A stretch of DNA of 64,000 bases from Xenopus tropicalis (GCF_000004195.4 NC_030678.2:80202904-80266903), one strand, 5' to 3'. Shown: positions 10,029 to 22,690, counted from the stretch's first letter. The notes: generated by a model not told the origin, from the sequence alone. Numbers and translations are program-made.

Positions 10029-11290
10029 TATAAAATACATGTTCTCATTTGGAACATACACTGCAGAGTGAGTGTGGGGCTTTTATAGATTATCAAAGGC
10101 AAATAAACTAGCTGTTATGGTATGTCACCACATGCTATTAAACTGTGGAAACTAGCTGAAAGGTAAATGGTATTTCACCATCTGTCAGTCTGGATTAAGC
10201 AATTGCCAAAACACCACCTGCATAATGTTAACTATAAAGCTTGGTGGAAGATACATTTTTAAGTCTAGGTCTGTTTTTTTTCTTTGGTTTAGGTCTGTTT
10301 TACATGGTTTGAACTAGGGCACCGTGTTCTACTCAAAGCCAACCTCAAGGCACAGTTTATAATGACATTCATGACAAATCCTTGCTTCCTTCTTTGTAGC
10401 AAGTGTTTAGGGAATACTCTTTTCTGTTTTATGATAATAATGCCCCCATGACCAAAATGAGGTCTATATAGAATGGGTTTGTAGTGGTGTACTTACCATA
10501 CAGTAGACCCAAAAGTGTAGGATGGGGGGACCAAGACTGCGGGGTGTGTAATATGCTAGTCCCTCTCCCCAGCCCCTTCTGCAGTTTAAACTTTGCTGTC
10601 TACCGCAAGCAAGCAGTGGGTGGGTGGCTGAGCAGGAATGGAATAAATTGAAATTCTGTGATATAGGCCTGCTGCCCAATAGTATGTAAGTATATTTTTA
10701 TACATAAAAAACAGTATAGAACATTGTAATTACAAAACAGCTAGAGATTAATACAATATTAAAATATAGATAAATACAAAAATCTAATTCCCTAATTATA
10801 TTATACATCTCTTCAGAGGACACCTAAATTAACTGCAACTACCTGGACAAATCAGATAAATGATATAGTGCCACTGAGATCGCAAGAAATTTACTGTCCT
10901 GTTCCAAGAATATCTGAGGATCAGTTAGGGTGAGATTTGACGAGAATGCTTATTTGCTCTCATAGATGCTCCTGGAAGCTCAGCTTGAAGGTCAGTTAAT
11001 ATTTGCTGGGGATACTTATTTAAATTGGGCAAATGAAAAAGTTATATGTTAAATTAACTATTACTACATCCTAGTGGAAAAAATCTTGGAAAAAAGCTCT
11101 GTGGCAGATAAAGTAAAAAAAGAAAGGTATGGCTACAAACACAATACCTAAGAGATATATTAGCCCGCGTGTCCAAACCCCGGGCTCCTCACTACGCGTG
11201 TCCACAAGTGATCTGCAACAGTAAGGGACTCACCGCAGTCGATGTTTGATCCGGGTGCTCCAAGGCCCGGACCCGTAACCCAAGGGAACT
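10029..11290. other. Intergenic, no gene seen
   Basis: AT-rich sequence. A moderately GC-rich patch at about 10470-10680 (GGGGGGACC, CTCTCCCCAGCCCC) could be an unidentified repeat fragment, but no ends were found. Confidence 0.5.
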
Positions 11291-11292
11291 GA

Positions 11293-11483
11293 TCCAATTC
11301 CAATCATATACAGCTTAAAGCACACACCGGATCGCCATGAGATGTTTATGCCTATGATTAAGTGTGCACGCGCACGAAACGCGTCAGGCATTCTGCTTTT
11401 AAAGATACAAATAAAGATTGTAAGCTTTTAAACATCTCACGGCGATCCGGTGTGTGCTTTAAGCTGTATACGATTGGAAGGGG
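11293..11483. repeat. Foldback element with ~55-bp arms
   Basis: The left arm (about 11293-11347, CAGCTTAAAGCACACACCGG...) is the reverse complement of the right arm (about 11430-11483, CCGGTGTGTGCTTTAAGCTG...), with only a few mismatches. The loop contains GCACGAAACGCGTC and AAATAAAG. It is probably a MITE-like hairpin. Flanking duplications were not identified. Confidence 0.65.
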
Positions 11484-12639
11484 ATACTTATTTGCTGTGT
11501 TTGAAAGAAATGTAGCATTTTTATTTATACAACAATTGTTTTCATACATCTTTTACCTTGTCATTGGGTAAAAGTATCCTAACCAAACTCTGGATCAAAA
11601 CAGGGTGGCTAAAAGAGAGTCATAAAATTCACTGCAGATATAGCTTGCAAATCCCCCCATGGTTGCAGCAAAAAATTGGGAGTAGTTTTTCTTTTAATCT
11701 GTCTCTCCCTGCCTTTTCTGCTCCTTCCACGGTTATATAGAGGCCTGCTAGCAACAAGATTATTTTTGATCGCGTTTTTTCAAAAACCCTGTTGGAGAAT
11801 GTTTTCTAGCTGTACACAAGGTGCCACTTTATTATATGAGCTTTAGTCATGTCATATACAATGTTGTATACATGTAAATCACAATATATAGCTTATTTCT
11901 AATTAGTAATAATAGTAATAATAATTCTATCCTATATAGTGTAAGACATACAGAAAATGATCTCTGGCTTAAATATCTTCATTTGTATAAGCATATACTG
12001 TTAACATGTTCAGCTACTTATAAATTTTTTACATTTTGCTGCTTTCATTTATGGCACCTAAAATGTGGAATTCATATTTTTAGAAATACAACCTACTCCA
12101 CACATCTGCAAATAAAATCAAGTGGAAAAAGGAATATATTAATAGATTCTTGAATTTAAAATGGAAATATGTTGACAGCAACTGAGGTAATCATTTAATT
12201 GCCCCGAGGGAGTGCTACTGTTGAAAATATGTGTTGGGTGTGGAAAGTTTAAACAAGTAGCTCGAGTGTAAGTATTAATACAGTTTATTATATGTAGTAA
12301 GCGTTTTTTATTTGCAGCTTTTTTTTTTACTTTGAGAGCATTCTCTTGTCATATTCATAAGCGATTATACAGGTCTAAAACCCTGCCTGTTTATGGTCTG
12401 CACATAATCCAAAGCACATAGGTGCTTTGAACTGCCCACATGTTCTGACATGAGGACCCAGGGTCTGTCCAACAGGTTGAAAAAGCAAAATAGCTGTTGT
12501 TGGACAAGTAAAAAATAACCATCTGACATTGTCTCCAGTTAGCTGCAAAGGTTGGAACATCCCATGCAGTCTAAAAAATGGCAGTTAACATTGTATTACA
12601 TATATAAATACAATTAACCTTTTTAACTTACTACAAAGG

Positions 12640-13030
12640 GGATCTAAAGGTGGACATGCATGGAAAAATCATAATTAAAAAAAAACCTGCAGACTTGGCC
12701 ACTGCAGACCACTTTGGCATATTATTGGCCCATGTAAAGTAGCCTGCCTGAAAAATATCTGGCCAAAAATGTACCAGATTTTTATTAGGAAGGCTAGTTA
12801 AACCATTGGACAAGGACCGCATGGTGTGTTGATGCAATCTTCTCCATAGGTCTATAGTCTTATGCAATCAGAGCAGCTTGATTTGACCCAACACATGGGT
12901 GGCCAAATAGGGACATATAAGTGGATTATTTGGTTTATAGTCAGGCAAGCTTGGGTATTGGGTCCAAGAATGTAAAAATGTGAGTGGTGGGTCCAGTTGC
13001 CACGGATTATTTGATGTACCACCAAAATAA
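12640..13030. repeat. Probable diverged MITE (AAAGGTGG...CATG end)
   Basis: The edge TCTAAAGGTGGACATGCATGG resembles the AAAGG / CGTGTATGGGCACCTTTA ends of the small element at 42431-42563, and it is followed by TATTATTGGCCCATGTAAAG. This may be one or two old copies. The boundaries are uncertain and no duplication is readable. Confidence 0.3.
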
Positions 13031-13225
13031 CGCCATGCAGGTCTCTATAAGAAAGAAGATCTGACAAACAGTTAGCAACATAAACTAACTGAGAATCTTA
13101 GCTCATTATTTTATAGTTGTAGTTTTCAGCTCTGCATTTGAGGTATATTCTTTTTATTTATACAATATATACAATTTTTTATTATAACACTGTAAAGAAC
13201 GAAGTTGTGTCTGTATAGATCACAG

Positions 13226-13486
13226 TATGTTGGGGTGATATATGCGCTTGTTTGTCAGTTAAAGTGGAAGGAGTTTTGGAGGCCTTGTAATAGATATGAT
13301 GGGATATGTAGTGGAAGGGCTACTGTTTTGGTAAGGTTAACTTTGTAATCAGAAAATGTACTATATGTATCTAGAACTTTATGTAGATTTAGGGGTGAGA
13401 CCGTTGGATTTGTCAATGTAAGTATTACATCAGCAAAAAGAGCTATTTTATAAGATGTTGTCTGCAAGGTTATTTGTGAGAGTTCC
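13226..13486 (-). pseudogene. L1-type LINE reverse transcriptase fragment
   Basis: The minus-strand open frame at 13255-13467 reads through a reverse transcriptase core. ALFADVILTLTNP is followed by LDTYSTFSDYKVNLTKTVALPL, the order and spacing seen in L1-like RTs after the FADD box. One of the two catalytic aspartates is missing (FAD-V instead of FADD), and no RT sequence is found on either side. It is therefore a short dead fragment. The assignment rests on this motif only; a Tx1-type L1 would fit a frog genome. Confidence 0.5.
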
Positions 13487-13612
13487 TGAAGACAGCTTCT
13501 AGAGGTATGCTATACCTTTTTAAGCAGCTGGAAACTACAGTAACACATAAACCTTAATAGTGTAGTATAATAGGAACCATAAGTTTAGTAAAACTTGAAA
13601 ATTAAAACTTAA

Positions 13613-14285
13613 AGGACAAGTCAACCCAAAATATAATTTTTTGAAAACATAATTCTAAGCACCTTTGCAATATACATTCATTACACATTTGCTATGGTTT
13701 TTGACTTATTTGTATATATAATTGCTATTAGTGTCTGCCTGTCCTTTTCAATTCTCTGCCCTGGTGGCTCTGGCATGTGAAACACTGTAACACAAGGCAG
13801 CAGCCACAGACCTGACTTGCTGGAGGAGACTGACCTATGCAACATTGTTTAAAAAGTAACAGGTTTTTAACCAGGTTTTAACCAGGTTTCAGCAAATGCT
13901 GCTTTCAATGGCAATTACATTTACAAAATAGAAGTTTGCCATTTTAAGAATAAGGGCCACCTCCTGGGATCATGGGATTCACACTGCACATAAACAAACC
14001 AAGGACACACATACTGCTAGGCCACATAAGCCAATTAATGAACAGAATTCTGTCTTTTGCTTTCACTAGTCTTCCTGTTACAGTTAAAGTTGCATTATTT
14101 CTGGTCATGTGATCTCTGAGGCAGCACACAGCCCATCACTAAAAGGTGGATCAAGGGAAAGGGTGTAAAAGGGCAATATTTAGTGATACATATATTCCAG
14201 TTTGGAGAGGTTCTTTCATAGGTAACTTAACATAATAGAAACCAATCTGTTGGTTAAGTATTCATTCTGAGAGTATAGTTTTCCT
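13613..14285 (+). mobile_element. T2/Kolobok-like MITE with TTAA duplication
   Basis: The ends TTAA|AGGACAAGTCAACCC (TTAA at 13609-13612) and AGTATAGTTTTCCT|TTAA (TTAA at 14286-14289) fit the TTAAAGGRR terminus known for frog T2 elements. The right-hand part (13935-14185) is about 80% similar by eye to 42193-42431 in the same orientation. No ORF of note; non-autonomous. Confidence 0.6.
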
Positions 14286-14346
14286 TTAAAAATGAAAATT
14301 CAGGGTTTCCCATTGTTTGACAAAAGTAAAGACCCATAGTCTACCA

Positions 14347-14652
14347 CAGGGGTCCCCAACCTTTCTTACTCGTGAGCCACAGTCAAATGTAAAAAGACTT
14401 GGAGAGCAACACAAGCACCATAAAAGTTCATGGAGGTGCCAAATAAGGGCTGTGATTGGCTATTAGGGGCCTCTATGCAGCCTATCAGCTTACAGGGGCT
14501 TTATTTGGTAGGAAATCTTGTTTTTATTCAACGAAAACTTGCCCCCAAGTCAGGAATTCAAACATAACTACCTGGTTTGGGGGCACTGAGAGCAACATCC
14601 AAGGGGTTGGTGAGCAACATGTTGCCCCTGAGCCACTGGTTGGGGATCACTG
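14347..14652 (+). mobile_element. hAT-type non-autonomous element, copy 1
   Basis: 306 bp flanked by a perfect 8-bp duplication GTCTACCA (14339-14346, 14653-14660). The termini CAGGGGTCCCCAACC and GGTTGGGGATCACTG are inverted repeats. The sister copy at 14776-15067 shares nearly all its sequence. No transposase. Confidence 0.9.
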
Positions 14653-14775
14653 GTCTACCATATAGTGACCTATATGAAAGGTGGCAAAAAACAACTGCAA
14701 ATCACTTGGCTTGCTGATACAATGCTGCCCATTCTTCCTGTAACACCATTCCCAGTGAAGTGCTATGGGTTACAG

Positions 14776-15067
14776 CAGGGGTCCCCAACCTTTCTTACTT
14801 GTGAGCCACAGTCAAATGTAAAAAGACTTGGAGAGCAACACAAGCATCATAAACGTTCATGGAGGTGCCAAATAAGGGCTAAGATTGCCCATTAGGTAGC
14901 CTCTATGCACACTATCAGCTTACAGGGGCTTTATTTGGTAGTAAATCTTGTTTTTTTTCAACCAAAACTTGCCCCCAAGTCAGGAATTCAAAACTGAGCA
15001 CTGAGAGCAACATCCAAGGGGTTGGTGAGCAACATGTTGCCCCCGAGCCACTGGTTGGGGATCACTG
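14776..15067 (+). mobile_element. hAT-type non-autonomous element, copy 2
   Basis: 292 bp flanked by GGTTACAG on both sides (14768-14775, 15068-15075), with the same ends and interior as 14347-14652. The two carry different target duplications, so they are independent insertions rather than a tandem duplication. Confidence 0.9.
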
Positions 15068-15075
15068 GGTTACAG

Positions 15076-16300
15076 TATCATGCTCATAGGCAAGTCTTTT
15101 TCATCTGGAACTGGGATAAAACAGAACTAATAATTGGCTAAATAATAGGCAATAACTGAAAATAGGCACAGTTTGAAAAACTGCAGCTGTAAGAGATGAC
15201 CACCAAGCAAACCAAAAAGGTTGGCTACGTGTGGCAAGAAATATGGTGTAGGAAGTTTCTCAATGATAGCAAGCCATGTGATTGCTCTAAACCTTGGTAA
15301 TATATTCCTAGAGAAAGATTGCTTGAAATATACATTTTGCATTCCTATTAATCACTGCAGAAGTCAAAAGTTATTTTTATGGGAGAATTAAGTTGGTTTT
15401 GTCTTTTCTTTTCCACAGAACAACAATTTTTACTGCAGAAAACTCTTAGTCATTTTAAATGAACACAGGCAATAAATAAAAAATACCTTACTGCTCTAAA
15501 ATTTCATTTCTTGTCCTGGAAGGCCATATGCCTTAAATGATCAATCTAGATCAAGCCAGAGAAAGGATGAGAGTATGGACTGCCAAAGGCCAAAATTTAA
15601 GGGGAATGGTGCACAAGGTGCTTTGAGCATGGTGTTTTTATGCCATAATGTGAAAAATAGGTTTACCTACAGTCCATCCTGATTAGCAAAGCTGGAAATT
15701 TCTCTTCCTATAGCAAGAGATTCAGCCTTTAACTTTGCAGTTGCTTCCTCAGAGACCTTGAGCCGTTGGCTGAGCAGTTGAAAGCAGCTTTGGTGAATGC
15801 CCACAGACTGGAAAGAAAGGCATCAAAGCATCCTGCCATTTGACCCAAGGAAATAGAGGGGTCAGTGCAGGTGCAGTCATGAACAGAAGAAGCTGGATAA
15901 TGAATTCATTTCCCTTTGTAACTAAGATTAGATCTGACACCAACTCATACAGAAACCTACTTCATCGCTAGAAGCCAGCCTGAGATCAAGAGGCAACACT
16001 GGAGACTCACCTGGCCACAAACTGACACATCTTATCACCATTAACACATCTGCTACCTCGGTGCACTTATTAACTTCTTTCTTTAAAGACCAGAAAATGC
16101 TAGATTGTTTTCCTTTCTGGGAAAAATATGATGTATGTCTGATGTGCAAATGTAATTTAAACAAATAACTTAATTGTTGGAATTTAACAAAAAAACTTAT
16201 TTTTGGTGTTTTGTACTATTACCAGATTGATTACTTTTAGGCAGCCTTGGAGATTGCCCTGTGACAAATGTATCAAACCCAAAGCTCATGGAAACTCTAT
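15076..16300. other. Intergenic, no gene seen
   Basis: Mostly unique-looking sequence. Short open frames at 15749-15943 and 15928-16164 (minus strand) show no recognisable domain and no splice context. Confidence 0.5.
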
Positions 16301-16761
16301 GGGGCTGATTTATCAAAGTCCGAATGGGTACGATTACGAAAAATTAGAATTGTTCAAACTTTTAACGATAATATCATTAAAAAGTACGGCTTTTTCGTGA
16401 TACGTTTGTTATTGTAGGAAAAATGATACTTTTCATACTTAGCACAATGATAATGAAAGTTTTGGAATTCATTCAAGCTTTGGTATCGTGACTATCTTTT
16501 GGCCAGGTTGGAGCTGCAGAGTGCTATTGAGTCCTATGGGAGGCTTCCAAAATCATGCATTGAAGTTTCAAAGTCAGAAAGGTTTTTGCGTCGTTGGGAT
16601 ACTAAAATTTTGTAACTTTTGGATCAAAACCACAATATTGTCGTACAGCCACGATACAAATTTTCATGCAATTTGCGCTCATCAAAAATTATCGTTATTA
16701 ATAAAAAAAATTTGCCAATCGTACTTAACATCCGAAATACGGACTTTGATAAATCAGTCCC
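16301..16761 (+). repeat. MITE with GGGGCTGATTTATCAAAG termini
   Basis: The left end GGGGCTGATTTATCAAAGTC is matched on the right by GGACTTTGATAAATCAGTCCC in reverse complement. The ~460-bp interior has further imperfect internal symmetry and accounts for the open frame starting at 16488. It resembles the end structure of 49326-49833. The target duplication is unclear. Confidence 0.65.
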
Positions 16762-17937
16762 TTAGCATACTCTCCCCCATAGGTTCAATACCCTGCTCTA
16801 TTATCATTGTTTATTTTACAAACATTTTTGCCCACATTCACGTTTCTGAGAAAATTCAAAGTTGAAAATTGCTTAATCAGCCAATAAGGTTGATGTTGTA
16901 TTCCTTTGACTTGTAGTCTACAGTTTTGCCTTTATATTCTATTCATATTTATGTTAATGTGTTAAATAATGTACAGGGCACACAAACAAATGTGTGTGCT
17001 ACCACCCTACATATTTTATTAAGGAGAAAGGGCACAAGCTTGAAAAGAGGTTCCTTACAATCATCTGAGGAAGGAAACCTCAAAAAATGTATGCACTTTT
17101 AACTAATAAATAACATATACAGAGCAGTTGTCCACAATTTAGTGTGCTCTGTTGGTTATAAACGAGTTTCTGTGAAAAGGTTGCACTAAGAGCATCTGAC
17201 ATGAGCTGAAGTGTAACACATTGGTGTTCATATATTGCTCTTCAGGAAATTGCATATTCAGATAGAGATTACTGGCAATGTTTGTCCTCCCGGGGTGGGA
17301 CATCTGGGTATATCTACAAAAGACAGAGGAAGAAGTGAGGCCAGTACCTTACTTAAACAGTGTGTAATTGTAAAGTAAGATGTTCTGTTGGCAGAATTAA
17401 GGTCACAGACTGCTAACTAGAAAATGGCTCTGAGGGGGACAACGGTGCTCTCCTCCTTGGGGATAGAAACTGAATGCCATTTGGACTGAGTTTAATACTG
17501 CTCATAAATAAATAGTTCAAGTCAAGACTGCTGTGTTATCTGTGCCTGAGTTCCAGGCCACATATTGGTTCTTGTTATTCCATGCATTTCACACATTAAA
17601 CAGAATGTTTACAGTTAATCGTTCAGATGCTGAAAAGGTGAATGAGAAGAAATATAAATCTAGATCTGTGTTGCTTAAGGCAGCTTTCCCTATGCTGAGC
17701 TATATGTGCCAAAGAAATGAACACGTAAGAATGCTGAGAGTTCAAACAACAGTGACGCTGATTTCTTGCACTGTGGCAAATATAGTGTAATATTTCATTG
17801 CTTACACATGCATCTTCATAAGCAAATATTACTGCTGCATAGATCAGATAATGGTAAACAGTGTGAAAGCTTGTATGAGGAAAAAAATAATAAAAGAAAA
17901 AATTCAATTCTACTCTTATGTTTAGTGCAGAAATTCA

Positions 17938-18105
17938 TAGGATTCCTTATCTGGAAACCTGTTATTCACAAAGTTTCTAATTACTGGAATGCCATTTCCC
18001 TCAAAGTTTTTTCTTTTTTCTCTATATTAATAAAACAGTAACTTGTACAACTAAGCTGTGTGTATCCATATTGGTGGCAAAACAATCCTACTGGGTTTAT
18101 TTAAA
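17938..18105 (-). repeat. Fragment of the CAGGTATGGGA-end MITE family
   Basis: TAGGATTCCTTATCTGGAAACC and later ATCCTACTGGGTTTATT correspond, on the minus strand, to segments of the complete copy at 22691-22991 (AATAAACCCAGTAGG, GGTTTCCGGATAAGGGATCC). The right terminus is lost. Confidence 0.45.
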
Positions 18106-18575
18106 GTTTAAATTATTTTAACAGACATATGGTTTGTCTATTATGGTGATCCAAACTAGAGAAAAATCAAGAAAACCCCAAGTGTGGACACCCATTCTAA
18201 AACTGCATGTCCTCAGTTGGAAAGTTGGAATACTTGTTGCCAAATTCCTCAAATGATTACATTAGGTCCATTTGAGATTGCTGAGAAGACCTGATTGAGA
18301 TTTCTTGAGGTACCCCACTGAACCCCATTGTTACATACCTTAATGAAACACCAGGAGACAGAACTGGGGTAAAATGGCCACAGCATTTATTCACATTTTC
18401 TAAAAAAATAGGACCTTGCCTTTCTAACTGAAGGCAATATACTCAAGCCAGAATATCATACCGAGATTGTTACTATGCTCTGCCATTCCTTATTGAAATC
18501 TTGCCTTTCACTTCCATAGTTGCTATTTGAGACCAGCACTATGTCATTACATCCGCCACTGTGTATTAGACTGCT

Positions 18576-18654
18576 CGGCTATTAGGTGGTAGCAACTTAA
18601 AGTTAATGAGAGGCCCGGCTAGTAGGTGGTAGCAGCTTAAAGTTAATGAGAGGA
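18576..18654 (+). repeat. 40-bp tandem duplication, two copies
   Basis: The unit CGGCTATTAGGTGGTAGCAA... is repeated at 18616 with two or three substitutions (AGTAGGTGGTAGCAG...). It lies at the left edge of the dispersed repeat below. Confidence 0.9.
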
Positions 18655-18983
18655 GTTCTGTGAACCATGCTGTGGACTTGGCAATCTCCCTCTATAAAAG
18701 CTGAAGGCATGGGGGTGGACTAAGCCCTCTGACTTAAACCAGCCCCCAGGTCAAGAATGGCTACTGTGCATGGGAGTTCCAGCCTTTGAAAAATATGACC
18801 AGAGGTAAATAGATAGGACCACCATACAGGGTTTACCTTGATGTGGTACGGTGGCTTACCAATCTTATGATCATAATTTTGTAACTAAAACCCCCTGTTT
18901 TTTGTAAATACATGTGATAGCATAGATTTACTTATGAAACAGGGGACCAGGGAATGTGCATTGATCAATCCCCCTCTCTTTTT
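18655..18983 (+). repeat. Dispersed repeat, inverted partner at 55976-56293
   Basis: Landmarks include TCTATAAAAGCTGAAGGCAT, CCAGCCCCCAGGTCAAGAAT, GACCACCATACAGGGTTTAC and CAGGGGACCAGGGAATG. All recur in reverse-complement order at 55976-56293 with high identity. TATAAAAG could be a promoter remnant of an LTR, but the class is not established. Confidence 0.75.
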
Positions 18984-19260
18984 TGCATTCAAAATAATAT
19001 CTCTGACCCCACTGAAAATAGAAAATGTGCTCAGAAGGCTCAGATTTGGCATCATTTTCTCAAAGCACAGTGACACATCTCCTGGGTCAGTCCAGCATAG
19101 GACAGCTTGCATCTGTAACTGTCTACCCCTTTACTGTTTCCTCCAGTTTAGCACTCTGTCTGAGGATTTAGCACCAAAATGAGTGATGTGCCCCTTAGTA
19201 TACAAGTCTCACTGCTTTGCATTAGTCTCTGCATCAAGCTACACATTGCCCCACAAAGCT

Positions 19261-19277
19261 CCCCCCCCCCCCCCCCC
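19261..19277. repeat. Poly-C run (17 bp)
   Basis: Uninterrupted cytosine run, prone to sequencing length error. Confidence 0.95.
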
Positions 19278-20492
19278 AGCTGTGTGGAAAATTGGCAAAT
19301 TAAACATCCTTAAAAAAGACTGGCTAAGGATGAAGGGAGCTGTAGTTTTACAGAATCATCCCTTCTGCTGTTATATTTTTTCTCTACCTGTTTAAAACAA
19401 GTTCAACCTCCTACCGCTGCTCTTGAACGTTCTGACAAAGCATTATTTACCCGGCTCATGTTCCAAAGATAAATGTTCATCGTATGCAACCAAGTGTTTT
19501 CCATACATTGCTTCTCTGATATTTGATGCAAAGAGAAACGTGCGCCTTTAAGAGATGAGAAGTAGACAAATGGCTGTGCTGAGAGTCGATGTGGCCTTTA
19601 CTTAAACAGAGCAATAAATCATTAGGCTGCCATTGCACAGGAACACTACTGCTAGAACCAACACTGCTTGGGGCTAACTGCACAAGGACACAGGGTAGCT
19701 TTGTAATGAAACAGTAGCCATGCAGACATTAACCCTAAAGCAGATAATGTGATGATGAAGAACTTCTTCGCCATACAGTGCTCTGCTCACTATAGTCATG
19801 GGTTAATGTATTACATATAGCATATGATTTTATAGTACAAAAGAACAGGCCAAATTTCTTTTTCCTTAATTGTGTTGCTCACATAGGCCCCTTTTCTCCA
19901 GTCCTATGTCTCTTTAGGAAAAAAAGAGGAAACATTTTCCAATATTTCTAGATGTATTTATTTTAATTTCTTAGAAGTCAGTGGTGGATTAAAACCCCAA
20001 CTCCTTCACTCTGCAGAATAAACAAGGCAAGTTCAGGAAATTGTAGACACTTTAACTGCAATTCCCTTCATACTCACCAAGCAACTGGAGGCATTTACTG
20101 TAGGTTGCCCTGAATACAGTAAGGAATAGAGAACCTGCATGTTGGGCTCATGGCAGCTCCCACACAAACAAAAGACAGTAAGTGACTTCCCATGCACACA
20201 AAAAGCAGTGTGAATGGACATTTTCATATTGTAAACAGCTAAGAATGCAGTTTGGATCACTGACCTGACAAATTGTTTAACACATATACATTATTTATAA
20301 AAAAGCTGGTAAACTAAAACAGCATAGGGAATATATGGGTGTCACTAGCTGTACTTCCTACTTATGGGTGCTTTGTAAATAATTACAGTACCTGCTGGTT
20401 TATTTTATCTTCTTAAAACCCCATTTGAGCCAATACCCCTAATGTCTAAGAATCCCCCTAATAAGAAAATATTGTATCTGTAACTGACTCTA

Positions 20493-21428
20493 GAGACATG
20501 TACCTGGCTCTGCCTTGCAATGATATCTTCCAGCCTGTGCCCAGGATGAGATATGTACCTGGCTCTGTGCTGCAATGGTATCTTCCAGCCTGTGCCCAGG
20601 TTGAGATATGTACCTGGCTCTGTGCTGCAATGGTATCGTGCAGCCTGTGCCCAGGTTGAGATATGTACATGGCTCTGTGATCCAATGGTATCTTCCAGCC
20701 TGTGTCCAGGTTGAGATATGTACGTAGCTCTGTGCTGCAATAGAATCTTATAGCCTGTGCCCAGGTTGAGATATGTATGTGGCTCTGTGCTGCAATGGTA
20801 TCTTCCAGCCTGTGCCCAGGTTGAGATATGTACATGGCTCTGTGCTCCAATGGTATCTTCCAGCCTGTGCCCAGGTTGAGATATGTACGTAGCTCTGTGC
20901 TGCAATAGAATCTTATAGCCTGTGCCCAAGTTGAGATATGTATGTGGCTCTGTGCTGCAATGGTATCTTATAGCCTGTGCCCAGGTTGAGATATGTACAT
21001 GGCTCTGTGCTGCAATAGAATCTTATAGCCTGTGCCCAGGTTGGGATATGTACTGGGCTCTGTGCTGCAATGGTATCTTATAGCCTGTGCCCAGGTTGAG
21101 ATATGTATGTGGCTCTGTGCTGCAATGGTATCTTATAGCCTGTGCCCAGGTTGAGATATGTACGTGGCTCTGTGCTGCAATGGTATCTTATAGCCTGTGC
21201 CCAGGTTGAGATATGTACGTGGCTCTGTGCTGCAATGGTATCTTATAGCCTGTGCCCAGGTTGAGATATGTACATGGCTCTGTGCTGCAGTAGAATCTTA
21301 TAGCCTGTGCCCAGGTTGGGATATGTACTGTGCTCTGGGCTGCAATGAAATCTAACAATCTGTGCTCAGGTTGAGATAAGTACCTGGCTCTGTGCTGCAA
21401 TGGTATGTTGTGGCCTGTGCCAAGGTTG
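20493..21428. repeat. 55-bp minisatellite, about 17 copies
   Basis: The unit contains GGCTCTGTGCTGCAATGGTA, TCTTATAGCCTGTGCCCAGG and TTGAGATATGTAC. Sub-variants (TCTTCCAGCC versus AGAATCTTATAGCC) recur at 3-unit and 5-unit spacing, suggesting higher-order duplication. Because three units equal 165 bp, long minus-strand open frames appear; they are artefacts of the array, not genes. Confidence 0.95.
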
Positions 21429-21648
21429 TGCCCTGTGTAATTGTTGAAAAACAACTGGAGCTCAGAGGGTTAAATTGATAAGTTATACAAAGTTCTATAC
21501 TGCCACTGAAATGCCTATAATGCTGAGGTTCTCTTATATAATTATGTAAAAGGGTGGACATCTTTGTTTAAGGTATTTGAAGTGCAGTATGTGGCAGAAG
21601 CGAATATAATATATAATGTTACAAGCTGTGTCTAAAGAATTCTAGTAG

Positions 21649-21815
21649 TGATTTATCAAAATGTGAATTTAGAGTTCAAAATATCAAAACTCACCCATGT
21701 TCTGTTCATTCCTATGAGATTTTTAGAAGCGTATTTATCAATAGGTGCAAGTTAGAGTTCACATGTGAGTTTTTATGTATAAAGCTCTAAACTCCCATTT
21801 TAATAAATCTGCCCC
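21649..21815 (+). repeat. Short MITE (GATTTATCAAAATG ... ATAAATCTGCCCC)
   Basis: The left GATTTATCAAAATGTGAA...AGAGTT and right AGCTCTAAACTCCCATTTTAATAAATCTGCCCC segments are imperfect inverted repeats. The same layout is at 40458-40680. No duplication could be read with confidence. Confidence 0.5.
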
Positions 21816-22059
21816 ATAATACTATATATTGAATCTTTTCTTGCCTTTCTCAGGTAATGCTCGCCAAGCTTGGAGACACAGAGCCAAAATCTACTAAGAA
21901 AACTCGGAAGATCAACTACGAGATCATTGACGAGGCACAAGTGCTGAAGGTCTTCAGAGGGTGCCCATTTCTTTGCCAAGGCATTGCCGATTTTCTAACT
22001 CAGGTACAACTTTGGCTCAGTATTGCCATTTAGTCTCATAGTTGTAGTGTTGGGCCAAC

Positions 22060-22260
22060 CTGCCAAAGTACCAGAGGAGGGTAAAGTGGATGGGAAAAGT
22101 GAGGAGAAAGAAGAGGAAAATGGATGGAAGGAGGGAGGGAGCAGAGAAGAAAATGATGGATGGGTGGGAGGGAGGGACCAGAATTGAGGTGAACAGTTGT
22201 GGGGAAGGAAGATATACAGAGGGTACAGGTAGGAGGGGGGAGTTTTGGGTGAGAGAGACA
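22060..22260. repeat. Purine-rich tract inside kinase intron 1
   Basis: About 200 bp dominated by GGA, GAGG and GAAA runs on the plus strand (polypurine/polypyrimidine asymmetry), enough to create artefactual open frames on the minus strand. Confidence 0.8.
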
Positions 22261-22690
22261 TGTAAATAAGTTTGGCTGTAGATTATAATGAATAATGTAC
22301 CCCATACTAAAACTTAAAGATATTATGAATTATATCAGCATTACATGAGCTGTATAAAAGCACTAATCCTGTGTCCTTTTCTTTTATTTGATCACATAAC
22401 TGCTCAGTGATTTCTAGTATCTTTATAAATTACAGTAGGGGCTGCATTATCCACTATATATATAAGGCCTACCTACATTGTACTCCCCTGACTTTTTTAT
22501 GTCGGATTTATATACTGTGCCTAGTACTGCATTCTGCCTGCAGGGATTAATAATATGCAGGATAACCATCAACTGCCCACAATAATAATGAGCTGATGGC
22601 ATATATTCATATTATATATGTTATTCATTTTGTGCAACATTTACAGCAGTGGGTATTACTGACAGATAGAGAATGCCTTGCTGCATTCTA

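Noticed and set aside
16488..16865. 125-codon plus-strand open frame
   Set aside because: It falls in and runs past a MITE (16301-16761) and has no recognisable domain.
20405..20929. 174-codon minus-strand open frame with periodic sequence
   Set aside because: Explained by the 55-bp minisatellite: three units equal 165 bp and are therefore frame-neutral.
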